From DAOTUB01 sp034437455 (GTDB taxonomy: Bacteria > Chloroflexota > Anaerolineae > B4-G1), in contig DAOTUB010000146.1 in assembly GCA_034437455.1 (NCBI GenBank), positions 1 through 27,547 on the forward strand: DNA of 27,547 bases, in the 5' to 3' direction. The position numbers were made by a program, and so were the translations under genes. Below are positions 7,431 to 13,894 of the stretch, in pieces. The notes under the pieces were generated by a model. It searched no databases. It had not been told where the DNA came from and saw only the letters and a list, made by a program, of their open reading frames with translations. Within the stretch, counting starts at the first letter, position 1. Every line of letters begins with the position of its first letter.

Positions 7431-8054
7431 ATGTTTATCACCTTTGAGGGTCCCGACGGCAGCGGCAAGACGACCCAGGCGCGCCTGTTGGCAGAGTGGC
7501 TGCGCGACCAAAGTTACGATGTGATCCTGACTCGCGAGCCGGGCGGCACCGACATCGGCGACCAGATCCGCGCTGTGCTGCACGATCCGCAAAATGTCGC
7601 GATGGATGCTCGAGCGGAGATATTGCTCTATTCCGCCTCTCGCGCCCAGCACGTGGCCCAGTTGATCCGGCCAGCACTGGCCGCCGGCAAGATCGTGATC
7701 AGCGACCGTTACGCCGACAGCACGCTGGCCTACCAGGGGTATGGTCGGGAACTGGACATGGAGGCCCTGCGAACGATCACCCATTTCGCCACCGGCGGCC
7801 TCACGCCCGACCTGACGCTCTATCTCGACATCATGCCGGAGGCCGGGCTACAACGTCGCCAGGTGGGCGGGGGTGAATGGAATCGGCTGGACGCGGAGAC
7901 GCTCGAATTCCACCAGCGGGTGCAGGCTGGATACAGAGTATTGGCCCGACAGGAATCGGAGCGCTGGGCAGTGATAGATGGAGAGCGCTCGGTAGAGGAG
8001 GTACAGGCCGAACTTCGAGTCTATGTGCAGGCGAGACTGAATGCCGGGAGCTAG
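7431..8054 (+). CDS. tmk: thymidylate kinase
   Basis: Phosphorylates dTMP to dTDP. The P-loop FEGPDGSGKTT is at residues 5-15, the DR(Y) substrate motif at D92-R93 (ISDRYADSTLAYQG), and the lid segment RRQVGGGEWNRLD follows near residue 142. I chose the ATG at 7431, giving the usual MFITFEGPDG start and 207 residues. A GTG two codons earlier (7425) overlaps the previous stop and could be used for coupling. The gene ends in a CTAG shared with the convergent zinc ribbon gene. It is the last gene of the pdxS-started unit. Confidence 0.96.
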   Translation: MFITFEGPDGSGKTTQARLLAEWLRDQSYDVILTREPGGTDIGDQIRAVLHDPQNVAMDARAEILLYSASRAQHVAQLIRPALAAGKIVISDRYADSTLAYQGYGRELDMEALRTITHFATGGLTPDLTLYLDIMPEAGLQRRQVGGGEWNRLDAETLEFHQRVQAGYRVLARQESERWAVIDGERSVEEVQAELRVYVQARLNAGS

Positions 8055-8467
8055 AAATCGTCCAGCCCGCCGCCGAAATCCTCGCCGCCTTCGCCCATCA
8101 GATCTGGCATGGATTTTTCGATCTCTTCTGGGTCCTCGCCTGCCTCCAACCGCCCCACGACCTCGTCGAACTCTGGCCCCAGTTCCTCCCCCATCTCGGC
8201 TCCGAACTCGGACTTTATCTTGCGCATCCAGCGCCCCAGGCTCTTGGGGTCGCTCTCGTCCAAGTCGGGAAAGTTGCTGGGGTCCGCCAGATCGTCGAGA
8301 CGGCTCTCCTCGGAACGGATGACGCGAACGCGGGACACCAGGCGCGTGAGTTCTGTACCGCCGCAGCGAGGACAGGTTGGCACGCCCTTCTCCGCCTCGG
8401 CAAAGGTACGCCAAAAGATCGAGACACGACGTTTGCAATTGTAACAACGATACTCATAGATTGGCAC
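8051..8467 (-). CDS. FmdB-type zinc ribbon protein with acidic tail
   Basis: The start is placed at a GTG read as MPIYEYRCYNC, the canonical opening of FmdB/CxxC_CxxC_SSSS proteins. GGAGG lies just upstream; a TTG four codons earlier overlaps that site and is unlikely. Four cysteines, C8, C11, C32 and C35, form the zinc ribbon. Residues about 55-138 are a strongly acidic, low-complexity tail (PEEIEKSMPDLMGEGGEDFGG). The tail may mediate protein contacts. The last stop codon shares CTAG with the stop of tmk on the other strand. FmdB proteins are suspected regulators but have no firm general function. A second family member lies at 12110. Confidence 0.85.
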   Translation of the reverse strand: MPIYEYRCYNCKRRVSIFWRTFAEAEKGVPTCPRCGGTELTRLVSRVRVIRSEESRLDDLADPSNFPDLDESDPKSLGRWMRKIKSEFGAEMGEELGPEFDEVVGRLEAGEDPEEIEKSMPDLMGEGGEDFGGGLDDF

Positions 8468-8571
8468 GTAACCCTCCAATAGGTGGTAAATTCGTAGATT
8501 GCTACACTGGTTCCCAACCTACCAACTACCAGTATACCAATTTACCGACATATCGCAAGTGGGAGTTGCTC

Positions 8572-9186
8572 ATGGCAGAAGCGTACAATTTCGTCCATCA
8601 ACCGCTGCTCATCGTCATCTCTGGCACGGCGGGGGCGGGAAAAGATAGTCTGATCCAACGCATGAAGGAACGCGGCTGTCCGTTTCACTTTGTCGTGACC
8701 GCCACCGATCGGGCGCCGCGTCCAGGCGAGGTCCACGGCCTAGATTATTTTTTCACCTCCACCGAAGAATTCACGCGCATGATCGAAAAGGGAGAGCTGT
8801 TGGAGCACGCTGTAGTTTATGGCCAACACAAAGGAGTCCCCAGGCGACAGGTGCAGGAAGCGATGGCCTCCGGCAAGGACGTCGTGATGCGTGTGGATGT
8901 GCAGGGGGTGGCTACCATCCGCGAATTAGCGCCAGAAATCATATCCATCTTTTTAACTGCATCCTCGGAGGAGGAATTGAAACGACGACTGCGCGCTCGG
9001 GGGAGCGATTCGCCAGAGCAACTCCAGAAACGGATCGTCACCGCCCGCGAAGAGATGAAACGGCTGCCAGAGTTCGACTATGTCGTCGTCAACCACGACG
9101 GGGCGTTGGATCGAGCGGTAGACGATGTACTCGCAATTATACAAGCTGAGCACTGCCGCACCAAGCCGCGCGTGGTGAGGCTATAA
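8572..9186 (+). CDS. gmk: guanylate kinase
   Basis: Converts GMP to GDP. The P-loop is SGTAGAGKDS at residues 17-26, with aspartate after the lysine where many family members have serine. The GMP-binding part follows: TATDRAPRPGEVHGLDYFF and the EHAVVYGQHKGVPR segment. DVVMRVDVQG and the lid with RLRARGSDSPE complete the fold. The ATG used is preceded by GGGAG at 8561-8565 and gives 204 residues, the usual size. The frame stays open 65 codons further upstream, but that would overlap the divergent zinc ribbon gene. Its position next to tmk groups two nucleotide monophosphate kinases. Confidence 0.95.
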   Translation: MAEAYNFVHQPLLIVISGTAGAGKDSLIQRMKERGCPFHFVVTATDRAPRPGEVHGLDYFFTSTEEFTRMIEKGELLEHAVVYGQHKGVPRRQVQEAMASGKDVVMRVDVQGVATIRELAPEIISIFLTASSEEELKRRLRARGSDSPEQLQKRIVTAREEMKRLPEFDYVVVNHDGALDRAVDDVLAIIQAEHCRTKPRVVRL

Positions 9187-9209
9187 GCAGGCACACCGTT
9201 AGCTGACAG

Positions 9210-9273
9210 TCAATGTCATCAAGTTAAGGAAGCGAGCGCCGGTTGAGTAGGCTCAAAGGGCCGTATCGAAACC
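9210..9273 (-). repeat. dispersed repeat family A, copy 2
   Basis: On the minus strand this reads GGTTTCGATACGGCCC ... GACATTGA and matches the copy at 501-559 nearly base for base over some 50 positions, with a five-base insertion before GATGACATT. Together with copy 3 it forms a large imperfect palindrome between about 9203 and 9380. Confidence 0.75.
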
Positions 9274-9320
9274 AAGCGAGCGGGGTTTGTAACAGATTTC
9301 GATTGAATGGGCCGCGCCGT

Positions 9321-9365
9321 GGTTTCGATACGCTCAACCGACGGCGCTTAAATTAATGACTTTGA
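9321..9365 (+). repeat. dispersed repeat family A, copy 3 (shortened)
   Basis: GGTTTCGATACG, CTCAACCG and GGCGCTTAAATTAATGAC are kept, but the central GGCCCTTTGAGCCTA portion is missing. It is inverted relative to copy 2 and its outer end runs into TTGACAGTTAG, which mirrors GCTGACAGTCAA outside copy 2. Confidence 0.6.
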
Positions 9366-9366
9366 G

Positions 9367-9394
9367 TTGACAGTTAGAATGGATGGGCTATAAT
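9367..9394 (+). promoter_or_regulatory. consensus promoter upstream of the DUF2142-like gene
   Basis: A perfect TTGACA (9367-9372) and a perfect TATAAT (9389-9394) are 16 bases apart. Transcription would start near 9401, at the left edge of the MITE-like element, leaving a leader of about 200 nt before the next gene. The -10 hexamer lies inside the 15-base direct repeat flanking that element. Confidence 0.65.
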
Positions 9395-9532
9395 GAAAAC
9401 AGCAATTCCCGTTATGGAAAAAAACGAGAGTTGTAGCCGCGATTTCTATATCGCAAAGGGTGCTTCATGTGGCAAAACGCACGCGCTATGGAAAGCGCGG
9501 CTACAAAACGGGAATTGCTATAATGAAAACAG
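9388..9532. mobile_element. MITE-like element with 15-bp flanking direct repeats
   Basis: The direct repeat CTATAATGAAAACAG occurs at 9388-9402 and 9518-9532. Between them a 115-base unit starts CAATTCCCGTT and ends with its exact complement AACGGGAATTG. Inside, 24-base arms at 9431-9454 and 9483-9506 pair with only three mismatches (TTGTAGCCGCG...). The unit has no coding capacity. This is the structure expected of a non-autonomous transposable element with target duplication, though a 15-base duplication is long. Confidence 0.65.
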
Positions 9533-9598
9533 ATCGAGGAACGGGTTCTATTTTGAGAACAAGCGAACGCCCGACTGGCTCCGCCGGATAGGATCGCA

Positions 9599-10930
9599 AT
9601 GAGAACACATCACCAACCTGTTGCATCCTCACCGCACATCTTTCTGATCGTCATCGTCGCCATCTACGTCGTGCTTGGCGTCCTCTATGCTACGCTCACC
9701 CCCACGTGGCAGGTTCCCGACGAGCCTGCTCACTACAACTATATCCGCTCGCTGGCCGAGGGCCGGGGCTTGCCGGTCATTGAGCCTGGCGACTATGACC
9801 AGAACTATTTGAGCCGTCTCACGACGGAGAAATTTCCGCCCGAGCTTTCCATCGAGCCGCTGGAGTACGCGGATCACCACCCGCCGCTCTACTACCTGCT
9901 GGCGACCCCGGTCTACTTGCTCTTTGACGGCGCGTTGCTGCCGCTGCGGCTGCTATCGGTGCTGTTCGGGGCCGCGTTGCTGGTGGTCGCCTTCGGGACG
10001 GTGCGAGCGATCTTTCCGGCACGGCCAGAGCTGGCGCTGATGGCCGCCGCTTTCATCGCCTTTATCCCCCAGCACGTGGCGATGACGGCCGGCGTGGAGA
10101 ACGACGCGCTGGCGGAGCTGATCGTGGGGGGCGCGTTGTGGGCGTTGGTGATTTACGTTGGTGGAGGCCGCGAGCGCCCGTGGCCGATTGGGTTGCTGTT
10201 GGCGGCTGCTCTTTTGACCAAGCCCCAGGCCTACGTCGTCTTGGGCGTGGCGGCAGTCGCGGTGGTGCTTCGCTGGCGGCGAGAGCGCCGAACGGTGGGG
10301 TGGGCGGTGGGACAATTGGCCTGGATGTTTATCCCGGCGCTGCTCCTGTCCGCGCCCTGGTTCATCCGCAACGGCCTCATCTACGGCTGGTCTGACCCGA
10401 CGGGATTGGCGCGACACGACGAGGTCGTCGCGGAACAGATGCGCACGAGCGAGTTCCTGGCGCTCCACGGCTGGACGTCCTATTGGAAGCGCGCGTTGAC
10501 CTTTACCTTTCAGAGTTTCTGGGGCCAGCTTGGCTGGATGGCTGTCCCACTTCCCACCCGCGTCTATCAGGCGCTGGCGCTGCTCTCAGCACTCCTCTTT
10601 GCCGGATTCATCATCTACCTAGTCCAGCACCGCCGCCGTCTCCCCATTCCTCCGCTCCCCCACTCCTCCGCACCTTTGCTCCTTGTGCTCTCTGCCTTCT
10701 TCACCCTCTCCTCTTACGTGTGGTACAATCTCACCTTTGTACAACATCAAGGCCGTTATCTCTTCCCGGCCCTCATCCCCATCGGGACGGCGGCTGCGTT
10801 GGGATTGAACACGCTGGCGGATATTCTGCCGCGGCGAATGCGATCCTGGGGGTTGATCGCCTTTTTCGCCGGGCTGGCGGCGTTCGACGTATATTGTCTT
10901 TTCAAAAGTATTCCATTTCTGACGAACTGA
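9599..10930 (+). CDS. multi-pass membrane protein, DUF2142/GT-C glycosyltransferase-like
   Basis: 443 residues with about ten predicted membrane helices, the first at about 13-33. The first external loop contains WQVPDEPAHYNYIR (D41, E42), a motif typical of DUF2142 proteins and reminiscent of the acidic loop-1 motif of GT-C glycosyltransferases. The following HHPPLYYLLATPVYLLF fits the same group. A lipid-linked sugar transferase or a polysaccharide-related role at the cell envelope is likely, but no substrate can be named. The ATG is preceded by a modest TAGGA. The gene ends three bases before the thioesterase gene, so the two are probably co-transcribed. Confidence is high for a membrane protein and moderate for the family. 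Confidence 0.75.
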   Translation: MRTHHQPVASSPHIFLIVIVAIYVVLGVLYATLTPTWQVPDEPAHYNYIRSLAEGRGLPVIEPGDYDQNYLSRLTTEKFPPELSIEPLEYADHHPPLYYLLATPVYLLFDGALLPLRLLSVLFGAALLVVAFGTVRAIFPARPELALMAAAFIAFIPQHVAMTAGVENDALAELIVGGALWALVIYVGGGRERPWPIGLLLAAALLTKPQAYVVLGVAAVAVVLRWRRERRTVGWAVGQLAWMFIPALLLSAPWFIRNGLIYGWSDPTGLARHDEVVAEQMRTSEFLALHGWTSYWKRALTFTFQSFWGQLGWMAVPLPTRVYQALALLSALLFAGFIIYLVQHRRRLPIPPLPHSSAPLLLVLSAFFTLSSYVWYNLTFVQHQGRYLFPALIPIGTAAALGLNTLADILPRRMRSWGLIAFFAGLAAFDVYCLFKSIPFLTN

Positions 10931-10933
10931 GCA

Positions 10934-11326
10934 ATGAACGAACTGACCCCTGGATTGACCGGCGAAGTAGAGAAAGTCGTGACCGAGACAGACACCGCCG
11001 AACGCCTGGGCAGCGGATCCGTGCCCGTCTTTGGCACGCCCTCCCTGGTGGGGCTGATGGAGAACGCGGCGGTGCGCGCGCTAGCAGGCCATCTCTCGTC
11101 AGGCCAGACCTCAGTGGGAGGGCGAATGGACGTCCGGCACCTGGCTGCCACGCCGGTGGGGATGCGCGTTCACGCCCGCGCCGAACTGGTGGAGGTGGAA
11201 GGTCGCCGGTTGGCGTTCCGCATCGAGGCGTGGGACGAGGTAGAGCAGATCGGGCAGGCGACTCACGAGCGATTCGTCGTGGACGTGGAGCGATTCGTCA
11301 AGAGGGCAAGGGACAAGGTCAGGTAG
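10934..11326 (+). CDS. hot-dog fold thioesterase, fluoroacetyl-CoA thioesterase (FlK)-like
   Basis: 130 residues, the size of a single hot-dog domain. The residues T35, E43 and H69 (PVFGTPSLVGLMENAA; MDVRHLAATPVG) have exactly the spacing of the Thr42/Glu50/His76 catalytic triad of FlK from Streptomyces cattleya. The remainder (GMRVHARAELVEVEGRRLAFRIEAWDE) is the usual beta-sheet. It probably hydrolyses an acyl-CoA; fluoroacetyl-CoA as the natural substrate is unlikely outside specialised producers. It starts three bases after the membrane protein gene and ends with an eight-base tail-to-tail overlap with the PIG-L gene. Confidence 0.85.
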   Translation: MNELTPGLTGEVEKVVTETDTAERLGSGSVPVFGTPSLVGLMENAAVRALAGHLSSGQTSVGGRMDVRHLAATPVGMRVHARAELVEVEGRRLAFRIEAWDEVEQIGQATHERFVVDVERFVKRARDKVR

Positions 11327-12116
11327 CCTTCCAGTACCGTTCCTCAAACGCCTGTACCGCTGCCGCCATCTCTGCCGCATCGGACCAGAAGGTGCTGACT
11401 TGCGAGCGGTAGCAGGCGATGGCCGCGATCTTGGCCTCCAGCGCCCCCTCAGAGAGCGCCGCCAACTCGGCCTGCCATTCCCCCTTTGCCAGCACAGCGT
11501 CTACTGCCTCTGGGTTTTGAGCGTAAGGAAAATCCGCGTAATACGTCAATGCGCATCCCGAACGTTCCGCCGCGTGCCGCACGATTCGATGATCGACGTG
11601 CCGCCCGACCCCCAACGGTGTATAGACCGCGCCACCCTGGGGCACTGGCAGCGACGTCAACCGCGTCGCCAGTTCCGCGATGAGACTATCCTCCGCCGGG
11701 TCTATGTCTCCCCACAGCGACGCTCCGTTGGGATAGAGAAAACGTCCCTCGGGAGCTGTCCGATAGATGCAATCGGCGTAGGGCCAATGAACGGCCTCCG
11801 CCCCGAGGAGAGCCAGAGCCGCTCGATCTTCTTCCCGCCGCTCGCTGACCGCATCGACCGGGTGGCCCCAACGTGCGTGCAACTCCTGAGCAAAGGGAGA
11901 GCGCGGTGCGCCTGGTTGGGGGTCGCCGGCAAAGACCGTCGCCACTATCACACGCTCACCAGTATGCGCCTGCTGCCAGATACGCCCCCCACATGAAAGG
12001 ACTGCGTCATCCAGATGAGGAGAAAGGTAGACGTGAGTCTGGCTTTGCTTGCGCGAGTTGCTCGTTTGCGATATAATGGGCTCTAGCTTAGTGGGAGGTT
12101 TACAACAATATGCCAT
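11319..12116 (-). CDS. PIG-L family deacetylase (LmbE-like)
   Basis: Zinc-dependent N-acetylglucosamine-type deacetylase fold. The metal motif PHLDDAVLSCGG (residues about 34-45) and the later histidine pair in GRHVDHR are both present. Members deacetylate GlcNAc-lipids, mycothiol or bacillithiol intermediates, or small metabolites; the substrate here is unknown. The only ATG in frame gives 265 residues and overlaps the divergent zinc ribbon gene head-to-head by seven bases, with no good ribosome binding site. About 27 residues precede the conserved core, so the true start may be a non-ATG codon closer to it. The 3' end overlaps the thioesterase gene. Confidence 0.85.
   Translation of the reverse strand: MAYCCKPPTKLEPIISQTSNSRKQSQTHVYLSPHLDDAVLSCGGRIWQQAHTGERVIVATVFAGDPQPGAPRSPFAQELHARWGHPVDAVSERREEDRAALALLGAEAVHWPYADCIYRTAPEGRFLYPNGASLWGDIDPAEDSLIAELATRLTSLPVPQGGAVYTPLGVGRHVDHRIVRHAAERSGCALTYYADFPYAQNPEAVDAVLAKGEWQAELAALSEGALEAKIAAIACYRSQVSTFWSDAAEMAAAVQAFEERYWKAT
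12049..12077 (+). promoter_or_regulatory. promoter of the second FmdB gene
   Basis: TTGCGC (12049-12054) and a perfect TATAAT (12072-12077) are 17 bases apart. A GGGAGG ribosome binding site follows, then the ATG 33 bases after the -10 box. It lies inside the 5' end of the opposite-strand PIG-L frame, another reason to doubt the full length of that frame. Confidence 0.6.
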
Positions 12117-12403
12117 TGTACGAATACGAGTGTCAGAATTGCGGTGTGCGGTTTGAACGTCGGCAACACATGAGCGACGAACCGATCAAAGTCTGCCCTG
12201 AGTGCAAGGGCAAGGTGCATCGTCTGATACAACCTGTGGGCATTATCTTCAAAGGATCGGGTTTCTACGTCACCGATAACCGGGCCAAGTCGTCTACTTC
12301 GGGAACGACAAGCATTTCCAAGTCATCGAATGGATCCGATTCGAAAGCCACCGAGTCCAAGACGTCTGAAAAAAGCACATCCACCAGCGAGAGCGACGAC
12401 TGA
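12110..12403 (+). CDS. FmdB family zinc ribbon protein with Ser/Thr-rich tail
   Basis: 97 residues. The N-terminal half is the standard FmdB zinc ribbon, MPLYEYECQNCG with C8, C11, C29 and C32, followed by RLIQPVGIIFKGSGFYVTD, which is the family hallmark. Residues about 58-97 are low-complexity serine, threonine and lysine ending in acidic residues. A strong GGGAGG and its own promoter and terminator make it monocistronic. The function is unknown; FmdB was first linked to regulation of formamidase/amidase genes in Methylophilus. Confidence 0.92.
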   Translation: MPLYEYECQNCGVRFERRQHMSDEPIKVCPECKGKVHRLIQPVGIIFKGSGFYVTDNRAKSSTSGTTSISKSSNGSDSKATESKTSEKSTSTSESDD

Positions 12404-12424
12404 TCAATTCCGCACAAGCGCAAG

Positions 12425-12460
12425 CGGGCATGGCCATAACAGCCATGCCCGTTTTCTTTT
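12425..12460 (+). terminator. intrinsic terminator after the FmdB gene
   Basis: CGGGCATGGC and GCCATGCCCG form a perfect 10-bp GC-rich stem with a seven-base loop, directly followed by TTTTCTTTT. It ends the short zinc ribbon transcript. Confidence 0.92.
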
Positions 12461-12474
12461 CCCCGTCACTCGGA

Positions 12475-12774
12475 TTATATCTGAAACCCCCCGTTCGCCT
12501 GGACAACCTTCTGGTCGTAATCCGTCACATAGGTAAGCAGTTTTTCCTTCAGGCCCCGCCATTTATCCGAAGTGAGAGCGTTCTGCAAACTCTCCAGGTC
12601 TTTGGCAACGCCCCCGGCGAGGATTTGTGGCTGTTGGCCGTAGGTGGTACACCAGGTATCGGTCGGTCGAATCCCAAGCTTGAGCAGACCAGGCCCAAAC
12701 TCCTGGATGATGAACTCGAACCACTCATCTTCAACCCCTGACCGGATGTTCCATGACATTAGAAGTTTAACCAT
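12475..12774 (-). CDS. conserved hypothetical small protein (possible dimeric alpha/beta barrel)
   Basis: 99 residues beginning MVKLLMSWNIRSGVEDEWFEF, with GAGGAT a few bases before the ATG. The pattern of strand, helix, strand (LLMSWNIR, EDEWFEFIIQEFGPGLLKLG, DTWCTTYG) and the later LKEKLLTYVTDYDQKV helix resembles small ferredoxin-like/ABM barrel proteins, but no catalytic motif is visible. I believe similar proteins recur in Chloroflexota genomes; that is from memory. It lies 67 bases upstream of the end of nothing else in its strand except the TPR gene, which ends further left in the reading direction. Confidence 0.7.
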   Translation of the reverse strand: MVKLLMSWNIRSGVEDEWFEFIIQEFGPGLLKLGIRPTDTWCTTYGQQPQILAGGVAKDLESLQNALTSDKWRGLKEKLLTYVTDYDQKVVQANGGFQI

Positions 12775-12840
12775 CTTTTGATCCTCAACAGTGCGCGTCT
12801 ACAGTACGGATGGCAAGTATTGACGAGAGCCCTCTTCCGG

Positions 12841-13614
12841 CTATGGACATCCCAAGGCACCCATGATCTCTTCGGCTCGGGATTGCCAGGTTGTCGGCGG
12901 GTTTAGCTCCAGGAAACGGTCATACGCTTCGCAGGCGCTCTCCGCATCGCCGCTTTGGGCACAAGCCTCTCCCAGGGCATAGTATGCCTGGAGCGAATTG
13001 GGCGCCTGTTCGATGACTTGCTGTAGCGTCTCGATGGCGCTGGCGTAATCCCTTTGCTGGATGTAGACATTACCTAGCCCGATAAGCGCCTCGGTCATAT
13101 TCTCTCTAAACTTTAGCGCGGTCTCAAACTCGGTGGTCGCCTGCTCCAAGAATTGCGGGTCAGGCGGGGCCGTAGGATCGTTTGACGGGAGTGCCAGGAC
13201 CAGATACGTAGCGCCAAGTTGATAATGCGTGTCGGGATCATCAGGGTCCAGTTCCAACGCTTTTTGGAACTCGGCGACGGCGGCCCCAGGGTTCTGCAAT
13301 TGGAAATAAGTCACACCCAGGTTGTGATGGGCAGCGGCGCTTTCAGGATCGATCCTGAGCACCTCGTTAAACTCATCCACCGCTTTGAGCATCTCGCCGG
13401 TCTGATTATAGGTCTGTCCCAACAAAAAGTGTGCATCGCTGCTGTCAGGGTTCGCCTCGACCGCAGCCTCCAACTCTGTGAGGGCTTTTTCGTACTCGCC
13501 CGCTTCCAAGTGAGCGCGGCTTGACTCGAGTACTTCCTCCACATCCTGAGTCTCACTCTGGCAGGCGGCCAACACCAATAGTATCACGATAGAAAAGACA
13601 AGCAATTTTCGCAC
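12841..13614 (-). CDS. TPR-repeat lipoprotein
   Basis: A 257-residue exported protein. The N terminus MRKLLVFSIVILLVLAAC is a lipoprotein signal with lipobox LAAC, the lipidated cysteine being C18. The mature part is a run of about five to six TPR units, for example AHFLLGQTYNQTGEMLKAVDEF, AAHHNLGVTYFQLQNPGAAV and AYYALGEACAQSGDAESA. There is a proline-rich insert (ALPSNDPTAPPDP) between repeats. The start is a GTG with a well-placed GGAGG. TPR lipoproteins act as scaffolds at the outer face of the membrane; the partner is unknown. It has its own near-consensus promoter. Confidence 0.9.
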   Translation of the reverse strand: MRKLLVFSIVILLVLAACQSETQDVEEVLESSRAHLEAGEYEKALTELEAAVEANPDSSDAHFLLGQTYNQTGEMLKAVDEFNEVLRIDPESAAAHHNLGVTYFQLQNPGAAVAEFQKALELDPDDPDTHYQLGATYLVLALPSNDPTAPPDPQFLEQATTEFETALKFRENMTEALIGLGNVYIQQRDYASAIETLQQVIEQAPNSLQAYYALGEACAQSGDAESACEAYDRFLELNPPTTWQSRAEEIMGALGCP

Positions 13615-13644
13615 GTTTATCCTCCATTTTGTTGATTGTACTTC

Positions 13645-13673
13645 AGTATAACCCCCTGTGCACTTTTTGACAA
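13645..13673 (-). promoter_or_regulatory. promoter of the TPR lipoprotein gene
   Basis: On the minus strand TTGTCA (13668-13673) and TATACT (13645-13650) are separated by 17 bases, and a GGAGG ribosome binding site follows about 25 bases on. Confidence 0.7.
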
Positions 13674-13894
13674 GTCAGACTGCTCTTCAAAAATGAGTAT
13701 ACATTCCTGAGAACGACTGGCAGAAAGTCCATAGACTCGACCGTGAAAGTCGCGCTGGCGCTCCGCTCTCGATAGCGTGACCTTGCTCCGTCGTGTTCGT
13801 GACGATGAAAGTGAAAGTAACGACGTTGTGTTTGGGTTATTATCGTCTACTGACGGCAAATCGTTATTGATTTTCAGTCTTTATCGGCCTCTCA

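Larger units (their letters stand above)
9187..9598. other. repeat-filled intergenic region
   Basis: No protein gene is supported here. The open frame crossing 9393-9602 runs through an inverted-repeat element and has no family resemblance. The region holds two family A repeats in inverted orientation, a consensus promoter and a MITE-like element, each listed separately. Confidence 0.7.

Noticed and set aside
9393..9602. A 69-codon open frame in the intergenic region
   Set aside because: It lies across the MITE-like inverted repeat and overlaps the next gene start; no ribosome site.
13617..13859. An 80-codon minus-strand frame upstream of the TPR gene
   Set aside because: It covers the promoter of the TPR gene, lacks a ribosome site and has a low-complexity composition.
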